From the NCBI GenBank assembly GCA_964548225.1, contig CAZJQP010000001.1, positions 1 through 64,000 on the forward strand: a DNA stretch of 64,000 nt, given 5' to 3'. Shown here one piece after another: positions 43,550-52,146 of the stretch. The position numbers and the translations under genes are program-made. The notes under the pieces are model-generated. The model made no database searches. It was not told the DNA's origin and worked only from the letters and a program-made list of their open reading frames with translations. This DNA comes from CALMEH01 sp964548225 (GTDB lineage Bacteria > Acidobacteriota > Blastocatellia > Pyrinomonadales > Pyrinomonadaceae). How positions within the stretch are numbered: position 1 is the stretch's first letter; every line of letters starts with the position of its first letter.

Positions 43550-45433
43550 TTAATCCGCGTAAATCTTATCAATCACGTCCTTATATTTTTCATCAATAAT
43601 TCGGCGTTTAATCTTCAAAGTCGGCGTGAGTTCGCCACCTTCGACAGTTAATTCTTTTTCAAGAAGCGCAATTTTCTTGACCTTTTCAAATCGTGCCAGA
43701 CTTTGCGTTTTTTCTTCGACTTCTTTTTGAAAAAGCTCAATTATAAGTTGATTTTCGCAAAATTCGGCGGGCGTTTTTGCATTTATATTTTTGCTTTTTG
43801 CATAAGATTCAATTTGTTCAAAACTCGGCACAATTAGTGCGGACGCAAATTTTCGTTCGCTTCCGATAAGCACGACTTGACTGACAAAACGTGAGCCTTT
43901 GATCATTTGCTCAATTGGTGATGGGGCAATATATTTTCCGCCGGAGGTTTTGAAAAGTTCTTTTTTGCGATCGGTAATTTTCAAAAATCCGTCTGCGTCA
44001 AATTCGCCGATGTCGCCGGTTTTAAACCAGCCGTCCGGCGTGAAAACATCGTGTGTAGCTTCTGGTTTGTTGTAATAACCTTGCATCACGTTCGGTCCCG
44101 TTACTTCGATTTCGCCGTCTGCGGCAAAACGCACTTTGACATTCCGAATCGGTCTGCCGGAAGTTCCGAGCCGCACATTTATCGGATTGCTTGAAGTGAT
44201 TACGGGCGAAGTTTCCGTCAAACCGTAGCCTTGCATAATCGGCACGCCCGCGCCCGTAAAAATCAGAAAAATTTCATCGGAAAGAGCCGCTCCGCCCGTG
44301 ATGCAAAATCTTAATCTGCCGCCGAAACCTTCGCGGAATTTCGAGAAAATCAGTTTGTCGGCAATCGTGTGTTTGATTGCCAAAAGCACGGGAATTGATT
44401 GTTTTTTGTCGTTTCGACGCGCAAACTCTTTGCCTGTTTCGATTGCCCAACTAAAGATTTTTTCCTTCAAACCGCCGGCTTCTACCGCTTTAAGTTTCGC
44501 CTTAGCATAAACTTTTTCAAAAATTCGCGGCACGCCGACAAAAATCGTCGGTCGCACTTCGCGCAAATTTTCAGGGATTTTTTCGATTGATTCGGCGTAA
44601 TGAACCGCCATTCCGTTGTTGATGTAAAGATACATTGCCGAACGCTCAAAAACGTGCGACAGAGGCAAAACCGACAGCGGAATATCGCGCTCGGAAAAAC
44701 TGAAATTTTCCGTGCAGTCAATCACATTTGAAATAATATTGCCGTGCGAAAGCATTACACCTTTCGGCTCACCTGTTGTGCCGGAAGTATAAATCAGCGT
44801 GGCAATATCGTTTATTTTGATGTTTTCGATTAATTCTTTGAGCAATTCGGGTTTTTCAGATTTCAATTCCGCCCCCGATTTCTCCAAATCCGCCAGCGTC
44901 ATTGAGTTTTCAGCCGTTAAATTTTCGCCATCGAAGAAAATTAGCTTGTTGAGCGTTTTACATTCCGAAAAAATTGCTCGCAAACGGTCAAAAGCAGCTT
45001 GATTTTCAATAAAAAAAATCTTTGCGCCCGAATCGTTGATGATGTAGCAAACCGAATTATCGGTCAGGGTTGTATAAACCGGCACGTCAATAATTCCGCT
45101 CAGTTGACAACCTGCATCCGTCAAAGTCCATTCGGGCGAATTTGCCGCTAAAATCGCGGCGCGGTCGCCTTTGCGAAGTCCGAGCGCGTAAAGTCCAAGT
45201 GCAATATTTTCCGCACGTTCGAGCATTTCTGCCGAAGAAATCGAATGCCATTCGCCTTGTTTTTTATAATTCAAAGCATTTTTCAAATTGTGTTTTTCTA
45301 CGGCTTGCAAAAACAATTCAGCCAAACTCTGTGGCTCATTTTCATAAAGTGGAATGCGCTTTTGGTCTTTGGCTTTTGGTTTTTGGTCTTTGGTTTTTGG
45401 CTCTCGACTCTCGACTTTTAACTCTTCACTCAT
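43550..45433 (-). CDS. Long-chain acyl-CoA synthetase (AMP-forming)
   Basis: This 627-residue enzyme activates long-chain fatty acids through an acyl-AMP. AMP-binding motifs are TLIYTSGTTGEPKGVMLSHG, the QGYGLTETSP A-box, WFKTGDIGEFD and the DRKKELFKTSGGKYI C-terminal hinge; the latter and the size place it with the eukaryotic-like long-chain synthetases. The ATG overlaps the fadR stop by 4 bp, so the two are translated from one mRNA. The first 25 residues (VESREPKTKDQKPKAKDQK) are coded by a word repeat and probably add a disordered tail. Under a FadR-type model it would be expressed when long-chain acyl-CoA is present. Confidence 0.93.
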   Translation of the reverse strand: MSEELKVESREPKTKDQKPKAKDQKRIPLYENEPQSLAELFLQAVEKHNLKNALNYKKQGEWHSISSAEMLERAENIALGLYALGLRKGDRAAILAANSPEWTLTDAGCQLSGIIDVPVYTTLTDNSVCYIINDSGAKIFFIENQAAFDRLRAIFSECKTLNKLIFFDGENLTAENSMTLADLEKSGAELKSEKPELLKELIENIKINDIATLIYTSGTTGEPKGVMLSHGNIISNVIDCTENFSFSERDIPLSVLPLSHVFERSAMYLYINNGMAVHYAESIEKIPENLREVRPTIFVGVPRIFEKVYAKAKLKAVEAGGLKEKIFSWAIETGKEFARRNDKKQSIPVLLAIKHTIADKLIFSKFREGFGGRLRFCITGGAALSDEIFLIFTGAGVPIMQGYGLTETSPVITSSNPINVRLGTSGRPIRNVKVRFAADGEIEVTGPNVMQGYYNKPEATHDVFTPDGWFKTGDIGEFDADGFLKITDRKKELFKTSGGKYIAPSPIEQMIKGSRFVSQVVLIGSERKFASALIVPSFEQIESYAKSKNINAKTPAEFCENQLIIELFQKEVEEKTQSLARFEKVKKIALLEKELTVEGGELTPTLKIKRRIIDEKYKDVIDKIYAD

Positions 45434-46044
45434 TTTTGCAAGACACCTCCGAAAAATATTTTTAACACTTCATCTGCCATCGGTTTTAACTGATAAGATT
45501 TTCGGGAAAGAATCCAATTTGTAACCATTTCGTCCAACGCGCCGTAGAGAATTTTGGCACAAGTCATCGAATTCAAATCTTTTCGAAAAATGCCTACGGT
45601 TTGCCCTTCTTCGATGGTTTGGCGGATAATTTCGAGATATTCGGCGAAACCTGCCGCCGAAAACTGCTCCATAAATTTCGTTGAACCGCGAAGTTCGACC
45701 TGAAAAACAATCGCCATTTCGCGGTCTGCGCTGAGTTTTTCGAGATGAAGCTCGGCAATTCGCCGCAATTTATCTTCCGGTTTATCGAGTTGCGCGAGTT
45801 CGCGTCTGCCTTCTTCGATAAACTCTGCCATTGCGCGGTCAAAAATCGAATGCAAAATCTCTTCTTTACTGTTGAAATAGAGATAAACTGTGCCATCGGC
45901 GATTCCGGCTTCTTTGGCAATATCGGCAACTTTTGAGTTGAAATAACCTTTTCCGGCAAAAACCTTCGTTGCCGCCTTCAAAATTGCTTCACGTTTATCT
46001 GCAACAACGGCGCGAACCGCTGTGTTTGAACGAGTTTGTTTCAT
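45430..46044 (-). CDS. fadR: TetR-family fatty-acid regulator, FadR (YsiA) type
   Basis: The 204-residue repressor has an N-terminal TetR helix-turn-helix (VADIAKEAGIADGTVYLYFN) and a helical ligand-binding domain. Its sequence resembles Bacillus FadR: GIADGTVYLYFNSKEEILHS, and a C-terminal KILYGALDEMVTNWILSR close to that protein's equivalent helix. In Bacillus, FadR represses fatty-acid degradation genes and is released by long-chain acyl-CoA. I chose the ATG at 46044; an upstream TTG at 46095 lies within a repeat and has no ribosome-binding site. Downstream it overlaps the acyl-CoA synthetase, and a matching operator lies at 46130-46147. Confidence 0.88.
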   Translation of the reverse strand: MKQTRSNTAVRAVVADKREAILKAATKVFAGKGYFNSKVADIAKEAGIADGTVYLYFNSKEEILHSIFDRAMAEFIEEGRRELAQLDKPEDKLRRIAELHLEKLSADREMAIVFQVELRGSTKFMEQFSAAGFAEYLEIIRQTIEEGQTVGIFRKDLNSMTCAKILYGALDEMVTNWILSRKSYQLKPMADEVLKIFFGGVLQK

Positions 46045-46129
46045 AGATTTGTTAGTCGTTAGTTGTTGGTTGTTAGTTGTCAGGAGGTTTCGCAACTAAT
46101 TGCATAACCACAAACAACTAACAAGCCGG

Positions 46130-46147
46130 TGAATGAATCATCATTCA
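46130..46147. promoter_or_regulatory. FadR operator
   Basis: TGAATGA-ATCA-TCATTCA is a perfect 7-4-7 palindrome. It agrees with the known Bacillus FadR box, TGAATGAMTANTCATTCA, except at central positions. It lies 86 bp upstream of the fadR start, so autoregulation of the fadR-ligase operon is the natural reading. Confidence 0.8.
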
Positions 46148-46278
46148 GTTTAAGAATAAGTTACATCAAAAACGTGCGAAAAATCAATAATTTTTTGTAA
46201 TTTTATTGTAAGAATCAAAAAGAAAAAGGATTTGCAATTTCAAATCTAAAATCCGAAATCACAAACCCGAAATCAAAG

Positions 46279-46363
46279 TGGCGGAGAAGACAGGAGTCGA
46301 ACCTGCATGCCCTCACGGGCGACGGTTTTCAAGACCGCTGCACTACCATTATGCGACTTCTCC
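46279..46363 (-). tRNA. tRNA-Ser (TGA anticodon)
   Basis: An 85-nt class II tRNA. The acceptor pairs GGAGAAG with CTTCTCC, the discriminator is G and CCA is encoded. The anticodon loop is CTTGAAA on stem GCGGT/ACCGT, the long variable arm is GCCC-GTGA-GGGC, and the T arm is GCAGG/CCTGT around TTCGACT. The D stem is short (GCA/TGC). Confidence 0.95.
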
Positions 46364-46424
46364 GCAAATAATGGACGAATTGAAAATATAACTCAAAACA
46401 GACGCGGAAACAAATCAATCTGCG

Positions 46425-46961
46425 TTATTTTGATTTTGCTTCCTTCTTTTCAAATTGATTTTTCAGTTCTTTTTTAACCGCTTCAACGCCTTTTGTGCCT
46501 TGGATTTTCATTACGATATAGCCCTCACGGTCAATGACGACGTGCGTCGGGAAGCCGAGATTATACACGCCGTTTTTTTCATCGCCATAGCTTGTCAGCA
46601 TAAATGCGGCACTGTCGGGAATGATTTGATACTTGAACGGATTTTTTTTGACGAATTTTTGTAAATCGGCTTTGTTATTTGTCGCTAAACCGAGAAAAAC
46701 AACATCTTTGCCTTGGTATTCGTCAACAATTTCGTTGAGCATTTTAATTTCCTGCAAACAATTCGGACAATTTATAAACCACAAATTCAGCACGATAATT
46801 TTACCGCGCAGATCTGCCGTATTGATATTTTTTCCCTCAATCGTTACAGCTTTTAAGTTTGGAGCAAGCGGTTTTTCGTTCTTTTTTTCACCGGTTGTTT
46901 TTTGCCCGAAAGCTGAAAACGCAAAAATAAACGCAGCGAAAGTTAGAAATAGAAATTTCAT
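46425..46961 (-). CDS. TlpA/ResA-type exported thioredoxin-like protein
   Basis: The 178-residue protein has a signal peptide ending near FSAFG-QK and a thioredoxin-fold domain of the AhpC/TSA-Redoxin type. The active site is Cys65-Pro-Asn-Cys68 in LWFINCPNCLQEI, followed by FLGLATNNKADLQKFVKKN and a cis-proline region GFPTHVVIDREG. TlpA/ResA proteins reduce disulphides or apocytochrome c in the periplasm. A role in maturing c-type cytochromes such as the one at 37583 is possible but not linked by position. CPNC in place of the usual CxPC is uncommon. Confidence 0.9.
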   Translation of the reverse strand: MKFLFLTFAAFIFAFSAFGQKTTGEKKNEKPLAPNLKAVTIEGKNINTADLRGKIIVLNLWFINCPNCLQEIKMLNEIVDEYQGKDVVFLGLATNNKADLQKFVKKNPFKYQIIPDSAAFMLTSYGDEKNGVYNLGFPTHVVIDREGYIVMKIQGTKGVEAVKKELKNQFEKKEAKSK

Positions 46962-47004
46962 AATCTTTTTGTAATCCTAAAAACAAACGATGTCAAGAAA
47001 ATTC

Positions 47005-47080
47005 AACCGCGAAACAGACGAAAAGGCGCGAAAAATTCAGTGCGAATCTTTTTTCGCGTCTTTTCGTCTGTTTCGCGGTT
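47005..47080. repeat. Long word hairpin upstream of recF
   Basis: AACCGCGAAACAGACGAAAA and its complement form a stem of about 30 bp with one mismatch. It sits between the divergent TlpA-like gene and recF. Confidence 0.7.
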
Positions 47081-47105
47081 TGATAATTTGAGTTAAAATA
47101 CATAT

Positions 47106-48215
47106 ATGTTGCTTGAATCGCTGGAAGCGCAAAATTTCAGAAATCTCGCGGGAAAGCTCGAATTTTCCGACAATCTCAACATTATTTTCGGCGAAAACGG
47201 GCAGGGAAAAACTAACTGGCTGGAAGCGATTTATTTGTTGGCAACGACAAAATCTTTCAAAACTCAAAGATTGCAGGAAGCCGTAAAATTTGATAAAAAT
47301 CTGGCAATTGTGCGTGGTTCGGTTCGCAAATCCGAAGAAATTCGCCGCACACTGCAAGTTGCTGTCGAAGGCAACACGAAAACTCTCAGTATCAACAACA
47401 AAAAAGAAACCGTCAATCGTTATCTTGGTGAACTTCACGCAGTTAATTTCAATTCGGACGAACTCGAAATCGTGCGCGGAACGCCGGAATTCCGGCGCAA
47501 ATTTTTGGACGGTGGAATTGTTTCGATTTATCCGCCGTTTATTCAAACTTTGACCGATTACAACCGTGTCATAAAACAAAAAAACACGCTTTTGCAATCA
47601 GCGCAGGACAATGGATTTTCGCTTGAAAAAGTTGCCGAGTTGCTCGAACCTTGGAATGAACAGCTTATAAATCTTGCTTCTCGCATTCATAAAGCGCGAA
47701 TTCGTTATGTCGAAAGATTAAACGAAGTATTGGAAAAAAAACTTTTCGGGCGCGAAGAAGTTTCGATTCGTTACGTTTCATCGCTCGAAGGAAAAGGTGA
47801 TTTGTCGGATTTTTCCGCACTTTTTGAAGAAAGATTAAAACTGCGCGTTCAAGCCGAATTAGCTTCGGGATACGCGCTTTTAGGCACACACCGAGACGAA
47901 TTGGAAATCTCCTTTGACGGACACGATTTGCGAAAATTCGGTTCGAGCGGACAACAACGAAGCGCACTTTTGATTTTGCAACTCGCCACGGTTTCCGTCT
48001 ATTTCGAGCAAAACCGCGAATACCCTTTATTTTTATTGGACGACATTGATGCCGAATTGGATTACAATCGCATCGGTCAGCTTTTAGAATTTTTGGACGG
48101 CAAAACGCAGACTTTCGTAACGACCTCAAAGGAAAGTTTTATCGAAAAATTCGGCGCAAAAGCCAAAATTTTCACGATTGAAAATGGAGAATTTACAGGA
48201 ACACACGCGGAGTAA
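47106..48215 (+). CDS. recF: DNA replication/repair protein RecF
   Basis: The 369-residue product is a full-length RecF, an SMC/ABC-like ATPase that loads RecA at gapped DNA with RecO and RecR. It has N-terminal LEAQNFRNL, Walker A GENGQGKT at residues 29-36, the ABC signature region FGSSGQQRSALLIL and Walker B PLFLLDDIDAELD. In many bacteria recF lies near dnaA and dnaN; here neither is present and it stands alone after a hairpin. The last codons form the left arm of a 26-bp perfect hairpin. Confidence 0.95.
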   Translation: MLLESLEAQNFRNLAGKLEFSDNLNIIFGENGQGKTNWLEAIYLLATTKSFKTQRLQEAVKFDKNLAIVRGSVRKSEEIRRTLQVAVEGNTKTLSINNKKETVNRYLGELHAVNFNSDELEIVRGTPEFRRKFLDGGIVSIYPPFIQTLTDYNRVIKQKNTLLQSAQDNGFSLEKVAELLEPWNEQLINLASRIHKARIRYVERLNEVLEKKLFGREEVSIRYVSSLEGKGDLSDFSALFEERLKLRVQAELASGYALLGTHRDELEISFDGHDLRKFGSSGQQRSALLILQLATVSVYFEQNREYPLFLLDDIDAELDYNRIGQLLEFLDGKTQTFVTTSKESFIEKFGAKAKIFTIENGEFTGTHAE

Positions 48216-48255
48216 GTTTGCAGAAAAAAGCAAACTTACTCCGCGTGTGTTCCTG
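48196..48255. terminator. 26-bp perfect hairpin ending recF
   Basis: The left arm (48196-48221) contains the last recF codons and stop; the right arm (48230-48255) ends two bases before the stop codon of the receptor on the other strand. Loop AGAAAAAA. It probably ends both convergent transcripts. Confidence 0.8.
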
Positions 48256-48257
48256 AA

Positions 48258-50621
48258 TTAGAAAAATCTAATCGTGTAAGAAAGTCTAAAACCGCGTCCT
48301 GTTTCAGGAAGAATATCTTTAATGAAATTTTGATGATTTCGGTAAAGTTTATCACCCAAATTCGTGCCGCCGAAAGTAAAAATATGTGCGTAATGGTCGG
48401 TTGAATATGTGTATGAACCGTTGAGATTAAAAAGACTGTAACTAGCGGTTGGCGTTTCGAGCGGAAAAATATTATTCAAATCTTTTTTCGCAACGAAAGT
48501 CAGTTCCGGTCTGACGCTCAAACCTTTGTAACGAAAATCGCCGCCAATGCGAAGACGTGCCGGTGTGATGCGCGGCAATGATGGATTGCCGTTTGTCGTT
48601 CGCAATTTTGCATCAACAAAATCAGCGATTACAAACGCGCCGAAATATTTGTGAATATCGAAATCAGCCGTTACGTCTGCACCGACAAACCGTGCATTAT
48701 TTTGGAAATATGCGGCAATCGGCAAATTATCTTCAACATCAATAAATCCGTTGTTGTCCCCATCTTGTGGCGCAAGAAAAACGAAGTTATCAATGTTGTA
48801 AATATAAGCACTGCCATTGATGCGGATTCGTTTGAAGTTTTGACGCAAACTAACTTCAAAACCGTTTGAACGCTCGCGGATTAAATCCTGATTGCCGATT
48901 TCAAATGTTACCGTGCCGATGTGCGGACCGAAATTGTAAAGCTCTTCGAGCGCGGGCGCACGATATGAACTCGTAAAACTTCCAATCAAAGACGCATTTT
49001 CCCAAAGATGAAAACGCGCACCGACTGCGCCGGAAAAACCCGTAAAACTTCGCTCGTCGTAAAGCGCGGTGTTCACGGGAGAATAACGATTTGTTTCGAT
49101 TCTGCCGCCGAATTGCAAAGCCACGCGGTCAAATTCGAGTTCTTGAAGCCCGAAAACCGAGAAATTATTTTGGCGAACTCTGCCGTCAACAAGCTGTTCC
49201 GCGCCTTGTGTCAAATAGCTTCGGCGAAAACCTTCAAAACCGAAACGCCCTGAAAGCCGTTTGTATTTGGCTTGCTGAAACATTGCACGATACGAAAAAA
49301 CATCGTTCGTAAAAGTCGTTGCAATTTCGTCCAAACCGTCAATGGTTTCGACTTCTTCGTGTTGATAATCCGAAAAATCAACTGAAAAATTGCCCTGCGA
49401 AATAAATCCGTTGAGATTGCGGAAACCGCCGCGAATACGATAATTATTGCGCTTCATTTTCAAATCAATCGCTTCGTCCGACACTTCGGGCAGTTGATTG
49501 GCAAACATCGCCTGAATGCCGTAAATATCATAAACGCAGGGCTTGCCATTGCCTACGATTCTTTTTTTCTCGCAAGGTTCGCCGTTTGGTGTTGAAACAA
49601 ATGCGCCTTCTTCAAAAAGCGGTGCATAAGGAACGCCGTAGCGTCGTCGGTCAAAATTGAAAAATCCGTTAATGAAAAATTTATCGCCGTAATATCCGAC
49701 GCTCGAAGTGCCGCCGAATGCCCGCGACGAAGAATTCGGAATTCTGCCGAGCGGCGTATTAAAATCGCCTTCGCGGATTGTGCTTGCGCCAAAATTCAAA
49801 ACAATTTTTTTAAAACCGTATTCGATTCCGCCGCCGAAGCCGCTTTGACGATTAACTGTTCCGCCCAAAGCGGTAAAATATCCGCGAAGTCCTTTGTGCG
49901 CTTGGTCTTCGTCGGCAGTTACCGCGTTGACCACGCCGCCGATAGCGTTTGAACCGTAAAGCAAAGTTGCCGGACCTTTGATGACTTCCAATCTTTCGAG
50001 ATTAACCGTGTTGACAGGTTCGCCGTGGTCGCCGGATTGCGAACCGAGCGAACTGTTGCGAACGCCGTCCTGCAAAACCAAAACGCGGTCGCCTTCAAAT
50101 CCGCGAATTGTCGGACGCGATGAACCCGAACCGAATGAGCGTTTTCCGATTCCGGCTTCGCGTTCGAGCGTTTCACCGATTGAAGTGCTTGCCTGTTCGC
50201 GGATATTCGTCGAACCGACTGAAGTTACAGACTGAAAAGATTCAAAAACCGAACCTTCCGTGCCGGTTGCGGTAACGGTTACTTCTTCGCGCAAAGCAGT
50301 AATGCTCAATGAAAAATCAAGCGTTGCGGCAGAACTCGAATCAACCGTTATTGATTGAGCGCGGTCTGAAAAACCGTCCGTGTGCGTAACAATCGTATAT
50401 CGCCCTGCCGGAATGTCTTTGAATTCATAAACACCGTTTTCGTCAGTTTCAGTCGAGCGCGAAAGCTGTGTAATTGTTACGGAAACACCTGACAAAGGTT
50501 GTCCGTTGGCTTCGCTTTTGATTGTTCCGCGCAGAGTGCCGCTTTGTGCGAATGTGGCAAAGGGCAGAAGAAAAATGGCGATTGCCGCAGGTAAAATTGC
50601 TTGTATAAATTTGATTTTCAT
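48258..50621 (-). CDS. TonB-dependent receptor, possibly ZnuD-like
   Basis: The 787-residue outer-membrane receptor has a signal peptide ending near ATFA-QS, a carboxypeptidase-regulatory-like domain (LRGTIKSEANGQPLSGVSVT), a plug (about 120-240, with PTIRGFEGDRVLVLQDGVRN and VIKGPATLLYGSNAIGG) and a 22-strand-type barrel. The plug segment LGSQSGDHGEPVNTV resembles the GDH-containing region of zinc receptor ZnuD. That would imply zinc uptake, but I cannot confirm the metal ligands. The gene is not beside other metal genes. Confidence 0.88.
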   Translation of the reverse strand: MKIKFIQAILPAAIAIFLLPFATFAQSGTLRGTIKSEANGQPLSGVSVTITQLSRSTETDENGVYEFKDIPAGRYTIVTHTDGFSDRAQSITVDSSSAATLDFSLSITALREEVTVTATGTEGSVFESFQSVTSVGSTNIREQASTSIGETLEREAGIGKRSFGSGSSRPTIRGFEGDRVLVLQDGVRNSSLGSQSGDHGEPVNTVNLERLEVIKGPATLLYGSNAIGGVVNAVTADEDQAHKGLRGYFTALGGTVNRQSGFGGGIEYGFKKIVLNFGASTIREGDFNTPLGRIPNSSSRAFGGTSSVGYYGDKFFINGFFNFDRRRYGVPYAPLFEEGAFVSTPNGEPCEKKRIVGNGKPCVYDIYGIQAMFANQLPEVSDEAIDLKMKRNNYRIRGGFRNLNGFISQGNFSVDFSDYQHEEVETIDGLDEIATTFTNDVFSYRAMFQQAKYKRLSGRFGFEGFRRSYLTQGAEQLVDGRVRQNNFSVFGLQELEFDRVALQFGGRIETNRYSPVNTALYDERSFTGFSGAVGARFHLWENASLIGSFTSSYRAPALEELYNFGPHIGTVTFEIGNQDLIRERSNGFEVSLRQNFKRIRINGSAYIYNIDNFVFLAPQDGDNNGFIDVEDNLPIAAYFQNNARFVGADVTADFDIHKYFGAFVIADFVDAKLRTTNGNPSLPRITPARLRIGGDFRYKGLSVRPELTFVAKKDLNNIFPLETPTASYSLFNLNGSYTYSTDHYAHIFTFGGTNLGDKLYRNHQNFIKDILPETGRGFRLSYTIRFF

Positions 50622-50892
50622 ATCGGTATTAGCTGAATTTTATTTCAATCGAAAATTTTACGATTAAAATCAGTTTTTTGTTACCGATTTTTAGCCGAAG
50701 TCTTTTTATTGCAAACGAATGGTTTGATTATAGGAATGAATGGTTTAAAACTTATTTCACTTTGTGAACTCTGCGCCTTTGCGGGAAAAACAATTTTGCG
50801 AAGGTGGCAAAACATTGCTTGAAACAGTCATAATATAGTTTAGACCTTTTCTTACTTTTGCCTTTTACCTTTTTACTTTTGCCTTACTTTGC

Positions 50893-51759
50893 TTATCTGC
50901 CCCATTTCAGTTTATTTCTTAAAACATCGAAATAATTGCGGTTTGGCGGTTGGACGAGGTTGAAATTTGTCGGGCTTTTGCGAATTTTAACACAATCGTC
51001 GGTTTGCATTTGATAACCGATTTGACCGTCTAAAGTTAAAACTACACCGTCGCTTTCGTTTTTTAATCTGAGATTTATTTCTGCCGAATCGGGAATGACA
51101 ATCGGGCGATTTGTCAGCGTGAACGGGCAAATCGGCGTGAGGACAACGGCGTTCATCGAAGGATAAACAATCGGTCCGCCGGCGGAAAGACTGTAAGCGG
51201 TCGAGCCGGTCGGCGTGGCGACGATTAAACCGTCGGCGCGGAAATTGTTGACGAAATATGTATTGAGATTAACTTCGATTTCGATAATTCGCGCCAAAAC
51301 CGCTTTGTTAATCACGACATCATTTAAAACTCTGCCCGAAGCAAGTTTTTCGCCTTTGCGATGATGTTCGACTTCGAGCATTACGCGGCTGTCGCGTTGA
51401 TAATTTCCCTTTAAGATTTCTTCGAGCGCGGGAAACATTTCTTCGATGCGAAATTCGGTCAAATATCCCAAACTTCCGTAATTAATTCCTAATACTAAAA
51501 CTTCGCGCTTGCCGATTAAACGCGCCGTTGAAATCATTGTGCCGTCGCCGCCGAGAACGACGATTAAATCTGCTTTTTCTTGAAATTCTTCCGCACCGAC
51601 ACGCTCAACGGGACAAATTTCGGCTTCTTCGTGCGGACTTCCGATAAGCGAAATGCCGCGTTTTTCAAACCATTCGGCAAGCTCGCAAGCCGTCTGCCAC
51701 GCTTCGCTATGATTCGGTTTGACGACTACGCCAACGCATTTTATTTCGCGGTTTATCAT
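50893..51759 (-). CDS. nadK: NAD kinase
   Basis: This enzyme phosphorylates NAD to NADP. The 288-residue product has the conserved GGDGT motif (LIVVLGGDGTMISTARLIG), the GINYGSLGYLTEF segment, the NDVVINK catalytic motif and TGSTAYSLSAGGPIV. Length is normal. The ATG at 51759 is chosen over a TTG three codons upstream. It is divergent from the TerY-P gene set, with repeat array 2 in the gap. Confidence 0.96.
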   Translation of the reverse strand: MINREIKCVGVVVKPNHSEAWQTACELAEWFEKRGISLIGSPHEEAEICPVERVGAEEFQEKADLIVVLGGDGTMISTARLIGKREVLVLGINYGSLGYLTEFRIEEMFPALEEILKGNYQRDSRVMLEVEHHRKGEKLASGRVLNDVVINKAVLARIIEIEVNLNTYFVNNFRADGLIVATPTGSTAYSLSAGGPIVYPSMNAVVLTPICPFTLTNRPIVIPDSAEINLRLKNESDGVVLTLDGQIGYQMQTDDCVKIRKSPTNFNLVQPPNRNYFDVLRNKLKWGR

Positions 51760-51844
51760 TAGCGTCAATAATTAACCAAACAGCGTGAAACTGCAAGTTT
51801 CTATGCAAATATTCTCGATTAGTGCGGCAAAAGCCGTAAAATTA

Positions 51845-52054
51845 ACGCTCGTGGAAAAGTTTTGCGAGTTAGCAATACATTTCCACGAGCTAGCAAAACC
51901 TTTCCACGAACTAGCAAAACCTTTCTGCTAACTAGCAAAACCTTTCTGCTAACTAGCAAAACCTTTCTGCTAGCTAACAAAACCTTTCCGCGAGTTAGCA
52001 AAATGTTCTCACGAACTCGTGGAATGTTTTCACGCACTAGCAAAAACTTTTCCC
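51845..52054. repeat. Degenerate tandem array, 21-bp period (array 2, 10 units)
   Basis: Ten gap-free 21-bp units lie between nadK and the vWA gene. The typical unit holds CTAGCAAAACCTTT. Across each unit junction there is a dyad TGCTA-AC-TAGCA or, in another version, CACGA-AC-TCGTG; the latter (52010-52021) keeps the palindrome with different bases in both arms. The remainder forms a second dyad (GCA-N-AA...TT-N-TGC) centred 10.5 bp from the first. Two units (51929-51970) are identical and the others differ. Both strands are open in one frame; see rejected items. Confidence 0.9.
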
Positions 52055-52146
52055 GCAGATGTTTTGCAGTCTTTACATCGAAGAAAAATCTTGCTATTTG
52101 GCGCGAAAAAGCATTATGATTAAGCCATAATTTGAAATTTAGCTTT

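Noticed and set aside
46045..46095. N-terminal extension of FadR from a TTG start
   Set aside because: The extension (TTNNQQLTTNKS) is coded by a word repeat and lacks a ribosome-binding site; the ATG at 46044 matches the family length.
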